From contig CM022370.1 of assembly GCA_011800155.1 (NCBI GenBank), forward strand, positions 2,294,001 through 2,358,000: 64,000 nt of DNA, read 5' to 3'. A model generated the notes under the pieces. That model was not told the DNA's origin. It was given only the letters and a program-made list of their open reading frames with translations, and searched no databases. The DNA comes from Flammulina velutipes. Taxonomy: Eukaryota > Basidiomycota > Agaricomycetes > Agaricales > Physalacriaceae. A program made the position numbers and the translations under genes. Positions 46,901 through 59,319 of the stretch are shown piece after piece. Numbering within the stretch: position 1 is the first letter of the stretch; each line of letters begins with the position of its first letter.

Positions 46901-47447
46901 GGCTGGTGAAGGAGTGGATGATGACGAGGATTAGGGAAGCGCGGGATGAGATACAAACAGTGAGTAGTTTGCGATTGGAAGAAGGGCTGGGCTGATGTAT
47001 GTGTCTAGGACAAGGATTGGACCCATTCGTATCGAGCAGAAACTGCGGCGAAGCTTCGCCAGGTGGAAGATATCTCAGATCCAGATCATCCCCGTGTGTT
47101 CCAAGTATCGAGATGCTCGCTTTGTGGGGCCCAGCTCGACCTCCCGGCTGTGCACTTTATGTGTAATCATAGCTATCATCAACGGTATGTTCTCCCCTCA
47201 TCTTGGAGGTCTTAGCTTTGAACTTATTTTTTGTTTCGAAAGGTGTTTACCGGACAACGACACTGAATGTCCCAATTGTGCGCGGGAGCATGGTGTCATT
47301 CGGGAGATCCGGAGAAACAACGAGCAGCTGGCGGACCAGCATGATGTGTTTTTGGAGGAGGTAAGGGAGGATGGGTTCAAGGCTGTGGCGGACGCCTTTG
47401 GTCGAGGGGCTCTGAACTGGTCAAGGCCAGACGATGTTGCTGTTTAA
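43969..47447 (+). CDS. VPS11: VPS11, HOPS/CORVET tethering subunit
   Basis: Nine exons (43969-43995, 44043-44120, 44167-44343, 44391-45188, 45241-45474, 45527-45886, 45934-46959, 47009-47184, 47243-47447) give 1026 residues. The N-terminal beta-propeller shows [32 protein letters not shown] and MKIWDMDK. A clathrin-repeat-like helical solenoid follows ([36 protein letters not shown]). A RING-like finger closes the protein ([24 protein letters not shown]). VPS11 scaffolds vacuole and endosome fusion. The end of the first 27-nt exon is the least certain junction; other splice sites are fixed by phase and family motifs. Confidence 0.92.
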
Positions 47448-47657
47448 TCATTGGGTATTGAATTCCGAGTACTGATTGCTCAATACATTCGCATTTGGAT
47501 ACATTATGATGGTGGATATAAGTACGGTGGTATACATAAAGAGAAATATAAGGGAAGATGAGGAGAATACTTATTGTCATGGTATATCGTTAGGTTCATT
47601 GTTTGGATTTCCTGCGCCATCCGTGAGTCAAAGTGAGAATAAACGGAAGTGGATGGC

Positions 47658-49943
47658 TTACGATGATGAAGACGCCAGAGCTCTAGCTCGCAGCAGCGGA
47701 TGAAAATCGAGTGAAGGGTCGGTCTCGTCAACTTTCAAAGTCGTCTTGGTCTTAGTAACAACAGGTTTGCTCGCTCGTACAACCGCTGGCTTAGGCTTCG
47801 AGGCTTTCCTCACCGGGGGCGGCGCATCCTCCTCATCCGATGAAATGATAATAATTTCTTCATGGACAGGATCCGGCAACGCCTTCCGACGCAACACACT
47901 AGACGTCCCACTGCGCCCAGCAAGCGGACTAGCATCCCGTCTTTGCTTGCCCTTCGAAGGACTATCGATTCGAGACCTCCGGGGAGACTTATTCGCTGCC
48001 TCGAGAGCCTCTTCAGATGACGTAGATGAATGCCGTGGCCTGCGCGGTGTCTTCTTGGGAGACGGAGTGTTCGGAGGAAGAACTTCAACATCCGAGTCGG
48101 TAAACGATGTAAGATCATCTTCGTCCGTCACGCTTGAATGTAGTGGGGAGAAGCGGATTGGGAATGGGCGGGGGACTAGTCGAGGAGTGGCGGGTTTAAC
48201 GGGAGTCTTGGGTATGGGTGTATCAAGGTATTGTAAAGCAGATAGAACTTTGGATGGGGAAATGGGCGCAGATTTGATTTTGGGAGGCGCTTTGCTCGAC
48301 GAAGAAGCTACTTGAGAGAGCGCCATTGTCGTCGTCGTCTGTGCTTTCGGTTTCGGTTTCGGTTTCGGTTGTGGCTTCGTCTTCGCTCCAGCGACAGTTT
48401 TCTTGGCCTGGAAAAAGTCCCGCACATCGCCACCTGTGTCTGCAGAAAGAGGGATAGCTGGAGGGTCTTCCTCTCCACTGAGACCCTCCTCCACGACGGG
48501 AGCCTTCTTTTTGCGCGTCGTTTTCGGCCGCTTCTTCTCCTGCTTCTTACGCTCCTTCTCATCGTACTCCGCAGTGATCTCAGGACACGCCCTACGAACA
48601 AGCGTTGCGGGAAGCCAAACTCGAACTGGGGTATTGGGGTCCGTTACTTTAGCCTCCTCTGCGTCAGAATCATCGTCCGACCACACATGGTCGTCAGGTC
48701 TGCGGTCGCCCTTTATTCCTGCCTCTACAAGCTTTACCAGCACCGAGGGATCGAGCTCGACCCGATACTCCAGTGTCATGTCGGTAGTCTCATGTGTCCG
48801 GCTGCTGTGAATCTTGCGCATAAACTTGCCTTGTTCGGGGAGTGGATGATTTCCAGCAAACATCGCAGGAACGCCATCTTCGGAGCCGTCGATGATGTAG
48901 CGTCGTAGGACTCGTAGGGCAACACCGGGCCAGAGGACGGTACGGGAGCGTTTGACGATTGACTCGCGGAATCCCCATTCAAAGTAGAACTCGCATGTCG
49001 CTGCGATATCTGGAAGCGAAGGTTCTTTACGCGCCCAGTTGCGCATGATGGGTTCGTAAAATTCGGGGCGGCCTTCGGTAAACGATGTGATGGGGCGAAC
49101 GTAGGACATGAGGATAGAAATGTCGGGAAATGATTTTGGAACGGTTCGTGAGAGGGCGGCCATCTTGCGACCAATAAAACCACTCGCGTTGGTGGCCAAC
49201 TCTTTGACGACCTTTTGTCGCCACTCGTCCAAGAATGCGGGGAGGTCATCGGGAGCCAGGTTAACGGCAGCGTCGAAGAGTGACTTTGAAAAGCCCGCCT
49301 TGGCCAGGCCAATAGCTGTCTTGATGCCACAATTGGGAAGGCCAGCCTGGTTGTAGTCCCCGCCAGAACAGAGGCCAGCGAGGATGAGGTCGGCACGGGA
49401 GAACTGGATGTCGCGATAGACCCGAACGAACGCCTTTTTAGCGTTGTTTTTGGCATTGTAATGTGTGCTGGATGGGTTGCGGACGATGGTGTTGGCGCCA
49501 AAGAGATAGGTGTCTACGTCGTCGGTCATGACTCCGTCGATAATGCCTATGTCGTTCAGGTATGCCAACTCTGCTTCTGCCTCGCCAGGCGCCGTATGGT
49601 GTTGAAATCCAAAGGCCTCGATAATTCTCTTCATGCCCGTCGTGAGTTTGTTGGCAGAACGGTTGATCTTCTTGCCACGCTTGAACTCGGGACGCTTTGG
49701 ACCGTCGAAGATGAAGAGAGGGACGATTGTAGATTCTAGCAGCGTCTTGCAGCGAAAGAAGAGAGTACGGAGCTCTGGGTTTTCGCCCTCCTTGCCATAG
49801 TCAGCGTGGAAGAACCAGATGGACGCGTCAATTCCAAGTCTGAATCCTTTGCTCTCCGTGTCGAACGACGACAATGCCAGTGCTGAGATGGACTGCATCT
49901 TTGCAGAGTCTTCAAGAACGGACCACAATCCTTGGACGCCCAT
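47658..49943 (-). CDS. GEN1: XPG/Rad2-family nuclease, GEN1/YEN1-like Holliday junction resolvase
   Basis: Single exon, 761 residues from MGVQGLW at 49943, the invariant start of the XPG family (an in-frame ATG 15 codons upstream is unlikely). The N domain has RLGIDASIWFFHADYG and FDGPKRPEFKRG. The I domain has APGEAEAELAYLND and TDDVDTYLFGA. The helix-hairpin-helix is near GGDYNQAGLPNCG. The region after that (EFYFEWGFRES) and the length fit GEN1/YEN1 better than FEN1 or EXO1. The C-terminus is basic and disordered with many SP/TP sites, as expected for a cell-cycle-regulated nuclease. Nuclear; resolves four-way junctions. Confidence 0.85.
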   Translation of the reverse strand: MGVQGLWSVLEDSAKMQSISALALSSFDTESKGFRLGIDASIWFFHADYGKEGENPELRTLFFRCKTLLESTIVPLFIFDGPKRPEFKRGKKINRSANKLTTGMKRIIEAFGFQHHTAPGEAEAELAYLNDIGIIDGVMTDDVDTYLFGANTIVRNPSSTHYNAKNNAKKAFVRVYRDIQFSRADLILAGLCSGGDYNQAGLPNCGIKTAIGLAKAGFSKSLFDAAVNLAPDDLPAFLDEWRQKVVKELATNASGFIGRKMAALSRTVPKSFPDISILMSYVRPITSFTEGRPEFYEPIMRNWARKEPSLPDIAATCEFYFEWGFRESIVKRSRTVLWPGVALRVLRRYIIDGSEDGVPAMFAGNHPLPEQGKFMRKIHSSRTHETTDMTLEYRVELDPSVLVKLVEAGIKGDRRPDDHVWSDDDSDAEEAKVTDPNTPVRVWLPATLVRRACPEITAEYDEKERKKQEKKRPKTTRKKKAPVVEEGLSGEEDPPAIPLSADTGGDVRDFFQAKKTVAGAKTKPQPKPKPKPKAQTTTTMALSQVASSSSKAPPKIKSAPISPSKVLSALQYLDTPIPKTPVKPATPRLVPRPFPIRFSPLHSSVTDEDDLTSFTDSDVEVLPPNTPSPKKTPRRPRHSSTSSEEALEAANKSPRRSRIDSPSKGKQRRDASPLAGRSGTSSVLRRKALPDPVHEEIIIISSDEEDAPPPVRKASKPKPAVVRASKPVVTKTKTTLKVDETDPSLDFHPLLRARALASSSS

Positions 49944-50093
49944 GCTGGTTGCTAACAAAGATGCAAACTTGAACGCGACTGCCGACAATGCAAAGGCACG
50001 TGACGAATCGCGACAATGGAATGGAATCTGCCGGGGTGTAACTTGGTAAGAACCCTCAATCAGGGCGACGTCTCTCTCACACAGCTCTAGGAT

Positions 50094-50970
50094 ATGGGCT
50101 TTTGGACATTTGGTATCGATGAATGGACATCGCCAGGTGTCGAGTCGTATTGGGAAGTTTGTAACAGAGACCTTGTTATCTTCTTGGTATTGACATGCAA
50201 ATAGACAGAGTGGCTAATGCCCCTTCAAGTTCCAATTGATCTCTATAGCGCATTGAAAGAATATATGCAAGACGCTGTCGGTCTCCTCGCGGACGTCCAC
50301 TTGCTGGATCCCAAATCCTCCCACCTCTTGTTTCCATACCATCCACCTCCTCCGCCAATTCTTAGAGAAATTCATTTCTACTGTCGACCTTCTGAACGAG
50401 CTTGCTGTTCAACTCCTCGAGTTCAAGCCAGATACGCTCAGTCGCAAATCCATTTGTGACGAGACAGACGATTTAAGCGATGAAATCACGGTTGCCATTC
50501 GAAAGAGCGCAAACGAGGTCCTCTACAACCGAGACGCTCTCATGTCGGCTCTGCAGGCAAAATATGGGGCGCTGTCGGCTCTGCGCTACATCCCGTGGAT
50601 AGGCTTTGCCAATCGTATGGAAAGACTCGACGCGTTGCCCGCGAAGATCCAGCGCCTGCTCACCCGACTCGATCGAGTACAAGAGTGTCAGGAGATCTTC
50701 CAAGAGCACATCGGACGCATGAACGCTCAAGTGTTGTACCTCAGCACTCAGGCTGACAGTCGGGACGATAATACGAAAGCGGCGAAGAGACTGGAAATGC
50801 TAAGCAGCATGTTACCCCATCTCAAGGGGCCGCTGGTGCTCCAGCTGGTCACATTACGAAAACTGGATACTTCTTGCTGGTCAGAATCTTTCAACGACAA
50901 AAGGTGGTTTGAGACACCCGTGTTAGTGAGGTACAACCCGGAAAGCCATATCGTCCAGGAATGCTCCTAG
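50094..50970 (+). CDS. hypothetical helical protein, 5' structure uncertain
   Basis: The secure part is the reading frame from about 50370 to the stop at 50970, with long amphipathic helices (FISTVDLLNELAVQLLEF, DEITVAIRKSANEVLYN, AKIQRLLTRLDRVQECQEIF) and a mixed C-terminal tail (DTSCWSESFNDKRWFETP). Upstream, an ATG at 50094 starts MGFWTFGIDEWTSP, and a different frame around 50225-50330 looks coding (VPIDLYSALKEYMQDAVGLL). I could join the first two blocks by a GT-AG intron in phase, but not the second to the third with a normal intron. Either a short unusual intron or a frameshift is present. No known domain. Confidence 0.5.
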
Positions 50971-51144
50971 TAGCTTGTATCTGTCCCTTGCTTCTAATTT
51001 CTGTATGAGCGTTTATGTACTTATCCATGTATTTGTTCGAACACAGTGAATGAAATTCGGATGGGCAGTCATACATACAGTACGATGCATACGTACTCAC
51101 AATAATGTGAACCAAGAATACATCGGCAACACAACTCAAAGTAC

Positions 51145-52650
51145 CTACTTTGCAATAAGCCCAGGCTTGTTGGTCACCATCCACGTATCAAGCAGCTTCC
51201 AAAAGCTCGCCACCACCGCCTTGTCAACATGTCGTCGATTCGCGTCAATCTTCAGCTCAGACACATTCCAGTCCTTGATCTTCGTGTTCGGAGGATCACT
51301 GGCCCACGAAAAGTATATCCCTTTAACTGTACTCTGATGAGAGATAATACGAGCTCGAGTCAAAGATGCGCATACCATGATGGAACAACAGCCGTGGTTC
51401 ACTCCAGCGATACGGCTTAAATTGCCACGCCTGGCCAGTGGTCATTACACACACAACACGCTCCCATGCATCAGGTCCAAATCGGTTCAACGACTCGTGC
51501 GAGTCCACAACGATATATCTAGTCTCATTCAACACCAAGATTCAGCAAAAAAATAAATCGTGAACTCACCGAGCCTGTGTTGTCCACTCCTTCCCGCTGG
51601 AATCTATATGTGTGAGTTTGCGATCAACAGTGACCAGCTTTTCAGCGGCGCCGCGTTCGCGGGCTTCCTGCGATGTCTCGAAGCTATCCATATCGTTAGT
51701 TCATGCCGCGGATAGAGACAAAGAACGTACACTGCCTCTTGTAGAAAGCGCTTTACATTGTGCATCGTTATAAGAGCTGTCGGAGACGACGAAACCATGA
51801 TAATAGGAAAGTTGTTCCGTGCCTTGCGCGCTTGCAACTTCATGTCCGAACTAGGCGTCGATGCAGGCGCAGGCGCGCCTGGCTTCGTCGTTTCACGCAG
51901 CTTCTTCAACTTTTCAGTGTACACGCCTTTGATAGCGGAAAAATTCTACGACACGTCTCAGCAATTTCCAAAAAATTTAACTTGCACTCACGTTTGGTTT
52001 CGCGCCTTGAAGAACTGCATTCCGGTCGCGTAGCTCAACTTCGTTCCGTTTTATTTTCTTGACAATCTCCATGTCGTAAGTATCTGGGACGTAGCGGCGC
52101 TTTACGGCGGTGGATGGGCTGTCGGTGACATTGGATTTGGAGGAAGAGGCAGTCGGGGGTAAAGAGCTCGTAGTCCGTGTTGGCGTTCCAGGTGGTGTGC
52201 CAGCATCTGCTATCAGTCTCGTTCAACGGACGACTCGACGAGTAACCAACCAGTCAAGAACACACCTTTTACAGACGATACCAAGTCCCCATCGCCGACC
52301 TTTCCCTCCAGCCACTCCAGCACAGTCTTTCTCGCCGTCACACCGACCAGCGAACCGAACGCAAGTCCATTCTCCCGAGCTTGCTTCGTGTATTCCGCAG
52401 CAGACGCATCGCGTAGATGCCATGCAAGATAGAGCGCCTCCAACGAGTAGTAATCATTAGGCCCCGACGGTATTGGCACGTCCAACTTGCGAAAACGTGT
52501 TGGTGTCGACTTTAAGAACGAATGCGGGGAAATGTCGATATGCGTCGCTGCAGCCAACGTCGGACAGGGTGAGCCATCCGCAGAGAATGCTATGGGCTGC
52601 TTTTCAGCAATCGCTCGTCGCAAAACATGAGTGGGGTCGCCAGAGCTCAT
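51145..52650 (-). CDS. CDC73: CDC73/parafibromin, Paf1 complex subunit
   Basis: Six exons (52650-52266, 52209-51992, 51945-51731, 51683-51570, 51518-51376, 51326-51145) give 418 residues. The N-terminus DPTHVLRRAI and the helix LYLAWHLRDASAAEYTKQA fit CDC73. The middle has KRRYVPDTYDMEIVKKIKRN and LRDRNAVL. The C-terminal Ras-like domain has FPIIMVSSSPTALITMHNVK, VVCVMTTGQAWQFKPYRWSE and FHHVKGIYFSW. CDC73 links the Paf1 complex to RNA polymerase II elongation and histone marks. It lies 78 bp downstream of PRP46's stop, read in the other sense of the tandem, on the same strand. Confidence 0.93.
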
Positions 52651-52728
52651 CGTGGTCAACAATTGAGTCGCGATCGCCCAAGTTTGATCATGGACTAAAC
52701 AATAAATGGAGTACAACAGCTACACAAA

Positions 52729-54331
52729 CTACTGCGCCTGTTCGGCATACACTTTAATCGTCTTATCCGCCCCGCCCGTAATAAGCCTGGTACCAGTCAT
52801 ATCAAACGTCGAACAAAATACACCCGCCTCTGCCTCCAACGAACCAGGCTGGGGCACATCTGTCAAATTTTGGAACGGTATCCCAGTGTTGTAATCCCAG
52901 AACGAGAGGGTGCCATTGTCACCTAGAACACATTAGCTCCTTTCCCAGTCAGGGGAGAACAACCCAAAAAAACTCACCACCCGAGAAAAATACGCCCTCG
53001 CTATTCACCGCCAGCGTATTCACAATCGCATTGTGCCCAGAAAAGTTGAATACAAACTCTCCATCTGGACACTTCCACTTTTTGATGTTGTTGCCACCAG
53101 CACTCCCAGATGCGAAAGAGTACTCGACAGGATGGATCGCAAGCGCGCGCACACTCTTTTTGTGGTGTGTTAGCGTCACCCGCGCTTTTCCTGCTGCAAG
53201 GTCCCAAAGCCTTTAGAAATAATCAGACTTCGACTCATGCTCTGTAGCAATAGAAACATACCTGACTGTCGAGTCCATACTGCCCGTAATGACCTGTGGT
53301 TCACTCTCCTGGCATACCACCGTACCTACAGTACCCGTATGCCCACTCAGAACATGGATTTGAGCCTTTGTCCGCATATCCCACACGCGCGCAGACGCGT
53401 CCCTTCCCGCAGTGACCAAAACATCGAGTGTCGGATGGAGAGACAATGCGTATACACCCGAAAGATGCCCATGGTAGTGTCGAATCACCTTGTTCGCCTC
53501 CAAATCCCAGCATTTCACCATCTACAGTCAACAACATGAAAACCCGAAAGATAAACAAGAGAAAAAAAGATCCACACACCTTATCCTCCCCACAACTAAA
53601 CAGATACGGGTGACGGTTACTCACCGCCAGCCCTCTAACAGTGCTGATATGTCCCGTCAGACTCAACTTGAGCTCCCCACTCGCCAAATCCCAAATCTTG
53701 ACCACCCTATCGCCTGCACCGGTCGCGAACCACTGGTTGCCCGGCTCAACTGCAACAGCGCGAACCCAACCAAGATGCCCAGAAATAACACGCACGAGCT
53801 TCCACGGGGCGTGGTACTCTGGCTTGACGACGCGCGTGGTTTTGTGTTGGCTGAGCGCCCGAGACAGCGCGTTGGACGACGCAAAAGTAGATTGCGCCTG
53901 GAACGTCGGTGTCAGTGCTAACGATGAGGCATTGGAGAACGGAGAGGGTGAGGAGCCTATGGAAATTAGTAACGACACAGAGATGCAGAAGGACTTTACC
54001 ACATACCTTCCGGGCCTGTTATTAGTTTTCTTTCCTTTGGTCGAGGTTGGGACGGGCCAACGCCTCCTTGTTGGGCCATCAAAGCAGCGGGGAGCAGCCT
54101 GAACTGCTCGTATTCATCCCGCACCTTTGTCGAGAGGTGGATACGTGCACTAAGAGAGCAGATAATTAGTACTCATGCAGTACAATATCTGCCTGTTACG
54201 CACATTTTCTCCATTCCCGAGTCAATTCCATCATCTGGACATGAAGCGAATACATCGCGTGTGCGTTTTCCGTGTCGCGTAAATAATGGTTCAAGAGATG
54301 GAAGCGCTCCTGCTGTTGCTGTCGTCGCCAT
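52729..54331 (-). CDS. PRP46: pre-mRNA splicing factor PRP46/PLRG1 (WD40)
   Basis: Six exons (54331-54204, 54149-54007, 53956-53580, 53521-53262, 53210-52978, 52922-52729) give 444 residues. The family linker [18 protein letters not shown] precedes seven WD repeats with endings such as [29 protein letters not shown] and LSFWDYNTG. Diagnostic phrases are [17 protein letters not shown] and [21 protein letters not shown]46/PLRG1 is a core protein of the Prp19 complex that activates the spliceosome. Four of its own introns interrupt the propeller. Confidence 0.95.
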
Positions 54332-54541
54332 AGCAATTTACTGAGGCAGATAGAAGTGGACGAGTAGCAGGAGATAGCCCGACCAAAGATTTGAATGGTG
54401 GATGAAATTCAAGGACTGAATGCTTAGTCAGCGACCACTATCGTTCCACAGCCACCACATACGTCCTTCGAGGAAGTGCACAACCGAGTGGAATGAGCGC
54501 CATGACTAAATATCTGGAACAGTAATACACGATACAATTCT

Positions 54542-57418
54542 TCAAAACATGTTGTACAACCTTGCCAAAGGCAACGTCTTCGCAGGAGCCACATCCGCCA
54601 GTTCCCCATCCGCTCTCACCTCATAACTCTCAGGATCAACCGTCATATGCGGCGTCGTACTATTCCACTTCATGTCCTTCTTCGTAACACTCCTACATCC
54701 CTTGACCGCCACGAACCTCTTCGTCAGACCGTACGACGCCACCGTCCCCGACGTAATCGAGATCTCAGAGCAAAACGTGACAGAATTACGCGCTGCAGAG
54801 CCTGGCTTGGCGCCCCACATCGGTTTTGAGAAGAACGGCTGAACGGAGGGGATGGATGCGTTGGCGTCGCCCATTTGGGACCACGCGATTACGCCGGACT
54901 TGAGCACCATCTCGGGTTTGGCGCCGAATCGCTCGGGTTTCCAGAGGACCAGATCGGCCATGGTTCCAACCGCGACGTGGCCCACTGCGTGGCTTATTCC
55001 GTGTGTTATTGCCCTAAGGGAAATGATTGTAAGGACATGCTATGCTGGTCTACCAAGGGATATGAGAACTCACGGGTTTATAGTATACTTGGCAATATAT
55101 CTTTTGACGCGACCATTGTCGCTTTCCGAATCACCCAAGGACGTCAGTGGCCCTCGGAACTCTTTCATCTTGCTGGCCGTACGCCATGTACGACTGACAA
55201 CCTCTCCAACTCGTCCCATCGCCTGGGAGTCGGAGCTAATCATCGAGATAGCACCGCTATCGTGGAGGACGTCCTCTGCGGCTACTGTCTCGGCGCGAAT
55301 CCGCGACTCTGCAAAGGCCAAATCTTCTGGGATGGATTTATCCAGATGATGGCAGACCATTAACATCTACAAGTACACTCTGTCAGACATGCCAACTAGA
55401 GAAGCCACAGACACTCACGTCAAGATGCTCATCAAGCGTGTTGTTGGTGTATGGGCGCGTTGGGTTCGTCGATGATGGTAGGACATTTTCTTGACCACAA
55501 ACGACGATAATATCTGGTGCGTGCCCTCCGCCTGCACCTTCACTGTGATAGGTGTGGATCGTCCGCCCGCCAAATGAAGCAATGGTGCCTTGGGCGTAAC
55601 ATCAGACACAAGAAAGACAAGGAACACTCGACAAGCTTACTTTCGACAAAGCCACTCTCGTTGAGAGTGTCCGTATGGATGTTGACCTTGAACAATTCAG
55701 TGGAAGAACGAAGGGAAGAGGTGAGAAGCGCACTTGAACGTCATACTTATCGCCAACGTCCAAACAATTTGTGATAGTCGCCGGCGTCGATCCCCAATCC
55801 TCATGTAATTTGAGGCCAGCTGCTCCTGCAATGACAATCTCTTCCATAGCTGTAGGTCCCGCATCGTTTCCTTTGCCGGTGAAAGCAAAATTCACAGGCA
55901 GGCCATCCGTCGCAGCAAACATGTGGCGCATATAGAACGGACTGGAGGTGCAAGTCGTCGCGTTCGTTCCAGCACTAGGACCAGTACCACCGCCGATCAT
56001 AGTCGTAGTCCCAGCAGCTATCGCCTCCTCCACCTGCTGCGGACAAATGTAATGCACATGGGCATCCACCGTCCCAGCAGTAACAATCATCTTCTCCCCA
56101 GCAATAACCTCGGTCGACGAACCAATAATCAAAGCCGGATGGACGTTGGCCATAACATCCGGGTTTCCTGCCTTTCCTATCCCACAAATGAGCCCATTCT
56201 TGACCCCAATGTCAGCCTTGTAGATGCCAGACCAATCAACAATCAACGCATTTGTGATAACGAGGTCGAGAGAGTCCTGCGAGGACCGGTTCGTCGCCTG
56301 GCCCATTCCTTCCCGGATAGTCTTGCCCCCGCCAAACTTGGCTTCGTCTCCGTAGACCGTCTCGTCGTGCTCCACCTCGATCCACAATGCCGTGTCTCCC
56401 AGCCGTACACGATCCCCCGTCGTCGGTCCGAACATCGATATGTACGCCTCCCGACTGAGTTCGGTAGGTTGTGTGATTTCGAGCGCACCGGGTTCGGGGA
56501 CGTGTGCGAATCCTTTCTGCAGCAGACCAGCGAGGATGCCGTCGAGTTTGCTTGGGTCGAAAGGGCCTGAGGCGAGGTTGTTGCCTCCGGTGATGATTTG
56601 GCTCCCGGCGATGGCGCATAGAGTGACGGTCTTGCTGTCTCCTGGCTCGAAACGGACGGCGGTTCCAGCGGCGATGTCGAGTCGCGTGCCGTATGATTTG
56701 GCACGGTCGAAGGAGAGGGCAGCGTTCGTCTCGATGAAATGGTAATGGGAGCCTATCTAAATACACAATTCAGTTGGGGACCGCGAGTATGTTGAAGGAG
56801 GACACGTACTTGGATGGGTCGATCGCCGTTGTTGGTGACTTTGAGTGCGATCCGCTTCCTGTCGCGGTTGATGACAATGCGTTCCTTCTTCGCGATGACA
56901 GCGCCGGGAAGCTTATCGGAAGCGTACTCTTCGACTGGCGTGATGGGGAACGCGCTTGTACTGGGAATAGGGAGGAATGAGCCGTACAGCGCATTCTCGA
57001 GGTTGCCGTCCTCCGTGCAGACGGGGTCATGGACAGTTACAAGGAATACACTTTGAACGTTGTTGGCACATATACAGAAGAAAAATGATTGAAACGCACC
57101 CGTCAACAAACGTCCCTTCGACTTGAATTTCGTGCAGGGAGGACGGGACATTGGGGAGGACATGTCGACGCCCGAGCAGAGTCTTTCCGTGCTGCATGAG
57201 CTCCGCGACTGAATTCTGGCCATCACGAATGCGCTCCTGGAGCTGCGACGCTATCAGCGCTATCGCCTCTGTTTGATTTAGCTTCAACCCTCGCGCCAGC
57301 CGTTTTTGCGCAAGAAAGCCAGCCTGGGTGGTGGTGAGCTGCTGCTACTGCAAAAAGAGATTGACGGTAGAACCTGGTGAAGCAGAAGCTTTGCCTCTTC
57401 GCGAGGTAAGAGATGCAT
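54542..57418 (-). CDS. URE1: urease, single-chain nickel enzyme
   Basis: Eight exons (57418-57374, 57323-57100, 57050-56810, 56756-55734, 55686-55641, 55588-55419, 55366-55074, 55013-54542) give 837 residues, the normal length of fungal and plant ureases. The gamma-like start is [21 protein letters not shown] beta-like part ([15 protein letters not shown] type) follows, then the alpha part from [20 protein letters not shown]. Active-site segments are present: [11 protein letters not shown], the carbamylated lysine in [24 protein letters not shown] and the flap MVCHHLDK. It hydrolyses urea to ammonia and CO2 in the cytosol and needs UreD/F/G-type maturation proteins, not in this window. Confidence 0.97.
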
Positions 57419-58187
57419 AGCGCAGGAAGATAAGGATAAGGTAACAGGAACAATCGTGGCTATTTATTACTTGGAGAGATAAGATATTAGATAGCGTCTG
57501 CTTGGCCGAATTGGATGGTTTCCGCGCTGTTCAGGCTTTGGATGGTACATTGTCAAGTAATTGTGAATACAGAGACAGCAATGGACAAGTCAAGTCTCCG
57601 GCGTGGCGTCTTGGATAAAGAATCCGTGGGAAGATCAAAGGGCTTGAGTACTTGAGCACGCAATATTAAGCGTAGATGTTGACTGTACATCCACAATACA
57701 TACTAAGCAGTGACTGTGCAATACGCTCAACGATGTCTACAGTTCGAGGAGCCAATGTGTCCAACAACCCATTCAATTGCTCTAAGTTTGATCGACAAGT
57801 CTATGATACGCATCGCGCTCGATATCCACTGTGATCCACCAGATCATGAGAGCCGTGGAACGTATGGCAACACAATTGTGAGTATGTGTACGACGTCGAC
57901 TCAAGTACCACCAGAAGGTCTACTACAGTGAGCAATCATACTATATACTGCAGAAGAAATATCGCGAAGCTCGGACAATCCTACAGCACCTTCGTCTACA
58001 GCAGAATGGATGGGATATCATTGGGGTTTGCAAGGGAAATTCATGTTCATAAACTCGACATAACATAGCGCATACAAACACCTCGATACTCCCATCCACG
58101 GCAAAAAGACCGATGACAACACCACATTTTACGCAGTTGTTCTGTAACATGTATTAGAACGAGTGGTAAAAACGAGGCGGACGATAT
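57419..58187. other. intergenic, urease promoter side and RPS6 3' flank
   Basis: About 770 bp with only short open frames and no recognised protein, RNA or repeat. It must hold the urease promoter. I looked for GATA-type nitrogen-control sites but did not count them reliably enough to call any. Confidence 0.45.
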
Positions 58188-59049
58188 TTACTTGTGGTGG
58201 GAGGCCTTGATGGCAGCGACCTTGGCCTTCTTCTCGGCAACGCGCTTGGCAATGAGGGCACTGTGCGCAGGTGAGAATGATACACGAACATCTGAGTGAA
58301 AACACATACTCGTAGTCGGACTTCTGCTCCTTCTGGGAGTCGAGCTTTCTGCGCTTGACGGAGCGGAGGTGACGGCGGCGCTGGAGGCGGAGGGGAGTAA
58401 CCAATCGTTGGATTTTGGGTCTGGATGTCAAAGTAAGCAGGCGAAGCCTATACAGATAGATGAAAACGTACGCCTTGGTATACGGCTTAGCTCCCTCCTT
58501 CTTCGATGTAACTTCCCGACGGATAACATACTTCCTCACGTCGTCCTCCTTGGACAAGTTGAACATCCTGCGGATTTTGGTGGCGCGCTTGGGGCCGAGC
58601 CTCTTGGGCAGAACCACATCGGTCAATCCAGGAATCTCCTGCTCTCCCTGCTTCACAATCACCAACGAGAGAACGGCGATGTCCGGTCCAACGATGCATC
58701 CACGGACAGATTTGCGCTTGCGCTCGCCAGTGCGGCGGGGGCGGTAGCAAGAGTGGCCATCCGACAGGAGAAGCTTGACACGGTAGGGTAGGAGGACACC
58801 CTGCTTCATCGGGAAACCCTGCTTGTCGTTTCCACCAGTGATACGGAAGACATATCCCTTGAACTCGTCGCCGAGACCGTCGCCGGGGACTTCCTGTGCG
58901 ATTTTCTTGTCGTAGAAGATACGGTAACGACGCTCCTCATCGATATCGAATAATTTTTGGGCGCCCGTTGCGGGGTCTGGAAAAGCGCTGTTAGCGTCCA
59001 AGATGATAAGTGGGGGATACCGTTACGCACAGGCAACATTGAACTTCAT
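58188..59049 (-). CDS. RPS6: 40S ribosomal protein S6 (eS6)
   Basis: Four exons (59049-59031, 58976-58472, 58420-58310, 58260-58188) give 235 residues, the usual length. The start [55 protein letters not shown] and [20 protein letters not shown] are typical of eS6. The basic C-terminal helix ends in KASHHK; the family's C-terminal phosphoserines seen in animals are not obvious here. The first exon is 19 nt, ending just after the start region. It is divergent from RPS13 with 270 bp between the two ATGs. Confidence 0.97.
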
Positions 59050-59319
59050 GCTGGGCCGGCCTTAACAAGTCTCTTGAGGACGGACGCGACGAAAACCAAA
59101 AATGGGCGGGGTCTGCGATTTCTGTTTGCCTGTATTATGGCCCACCCAGCTTGCCATCACTAATAATTAAGGTTTTCAACTGTACAGTCAATTTTAATCT
59201 CCGCCGGCGATTCCCGGCCACCACACAGATTGTGCTATTTACAGTTTTTCGTGCTCGTCGCTGTCCTCGCCAACCTCAAGACTTTTTTACTTCGTCAAGA
59301 CACCTAAAATCTAGCAACC
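59050..59319. promoter_or_regulatory. divergent ribosomal-protein promoter (RPS6/RPS13)
   Basis: The 270 bp between two 40S protein genes transcribed away from each other. Co-regulation from one promoter is an inference from layout. Pyrimidine-rich stretches flank both start codons, as is common for ribosomal protein genes. Confidence 0.55.

Noticed and set aside
53641..54102. Plus-strand frame of 153 codons across the PRP46 gene
   Set aside because: Antisense shadow of the well-supported PRP46 exons.
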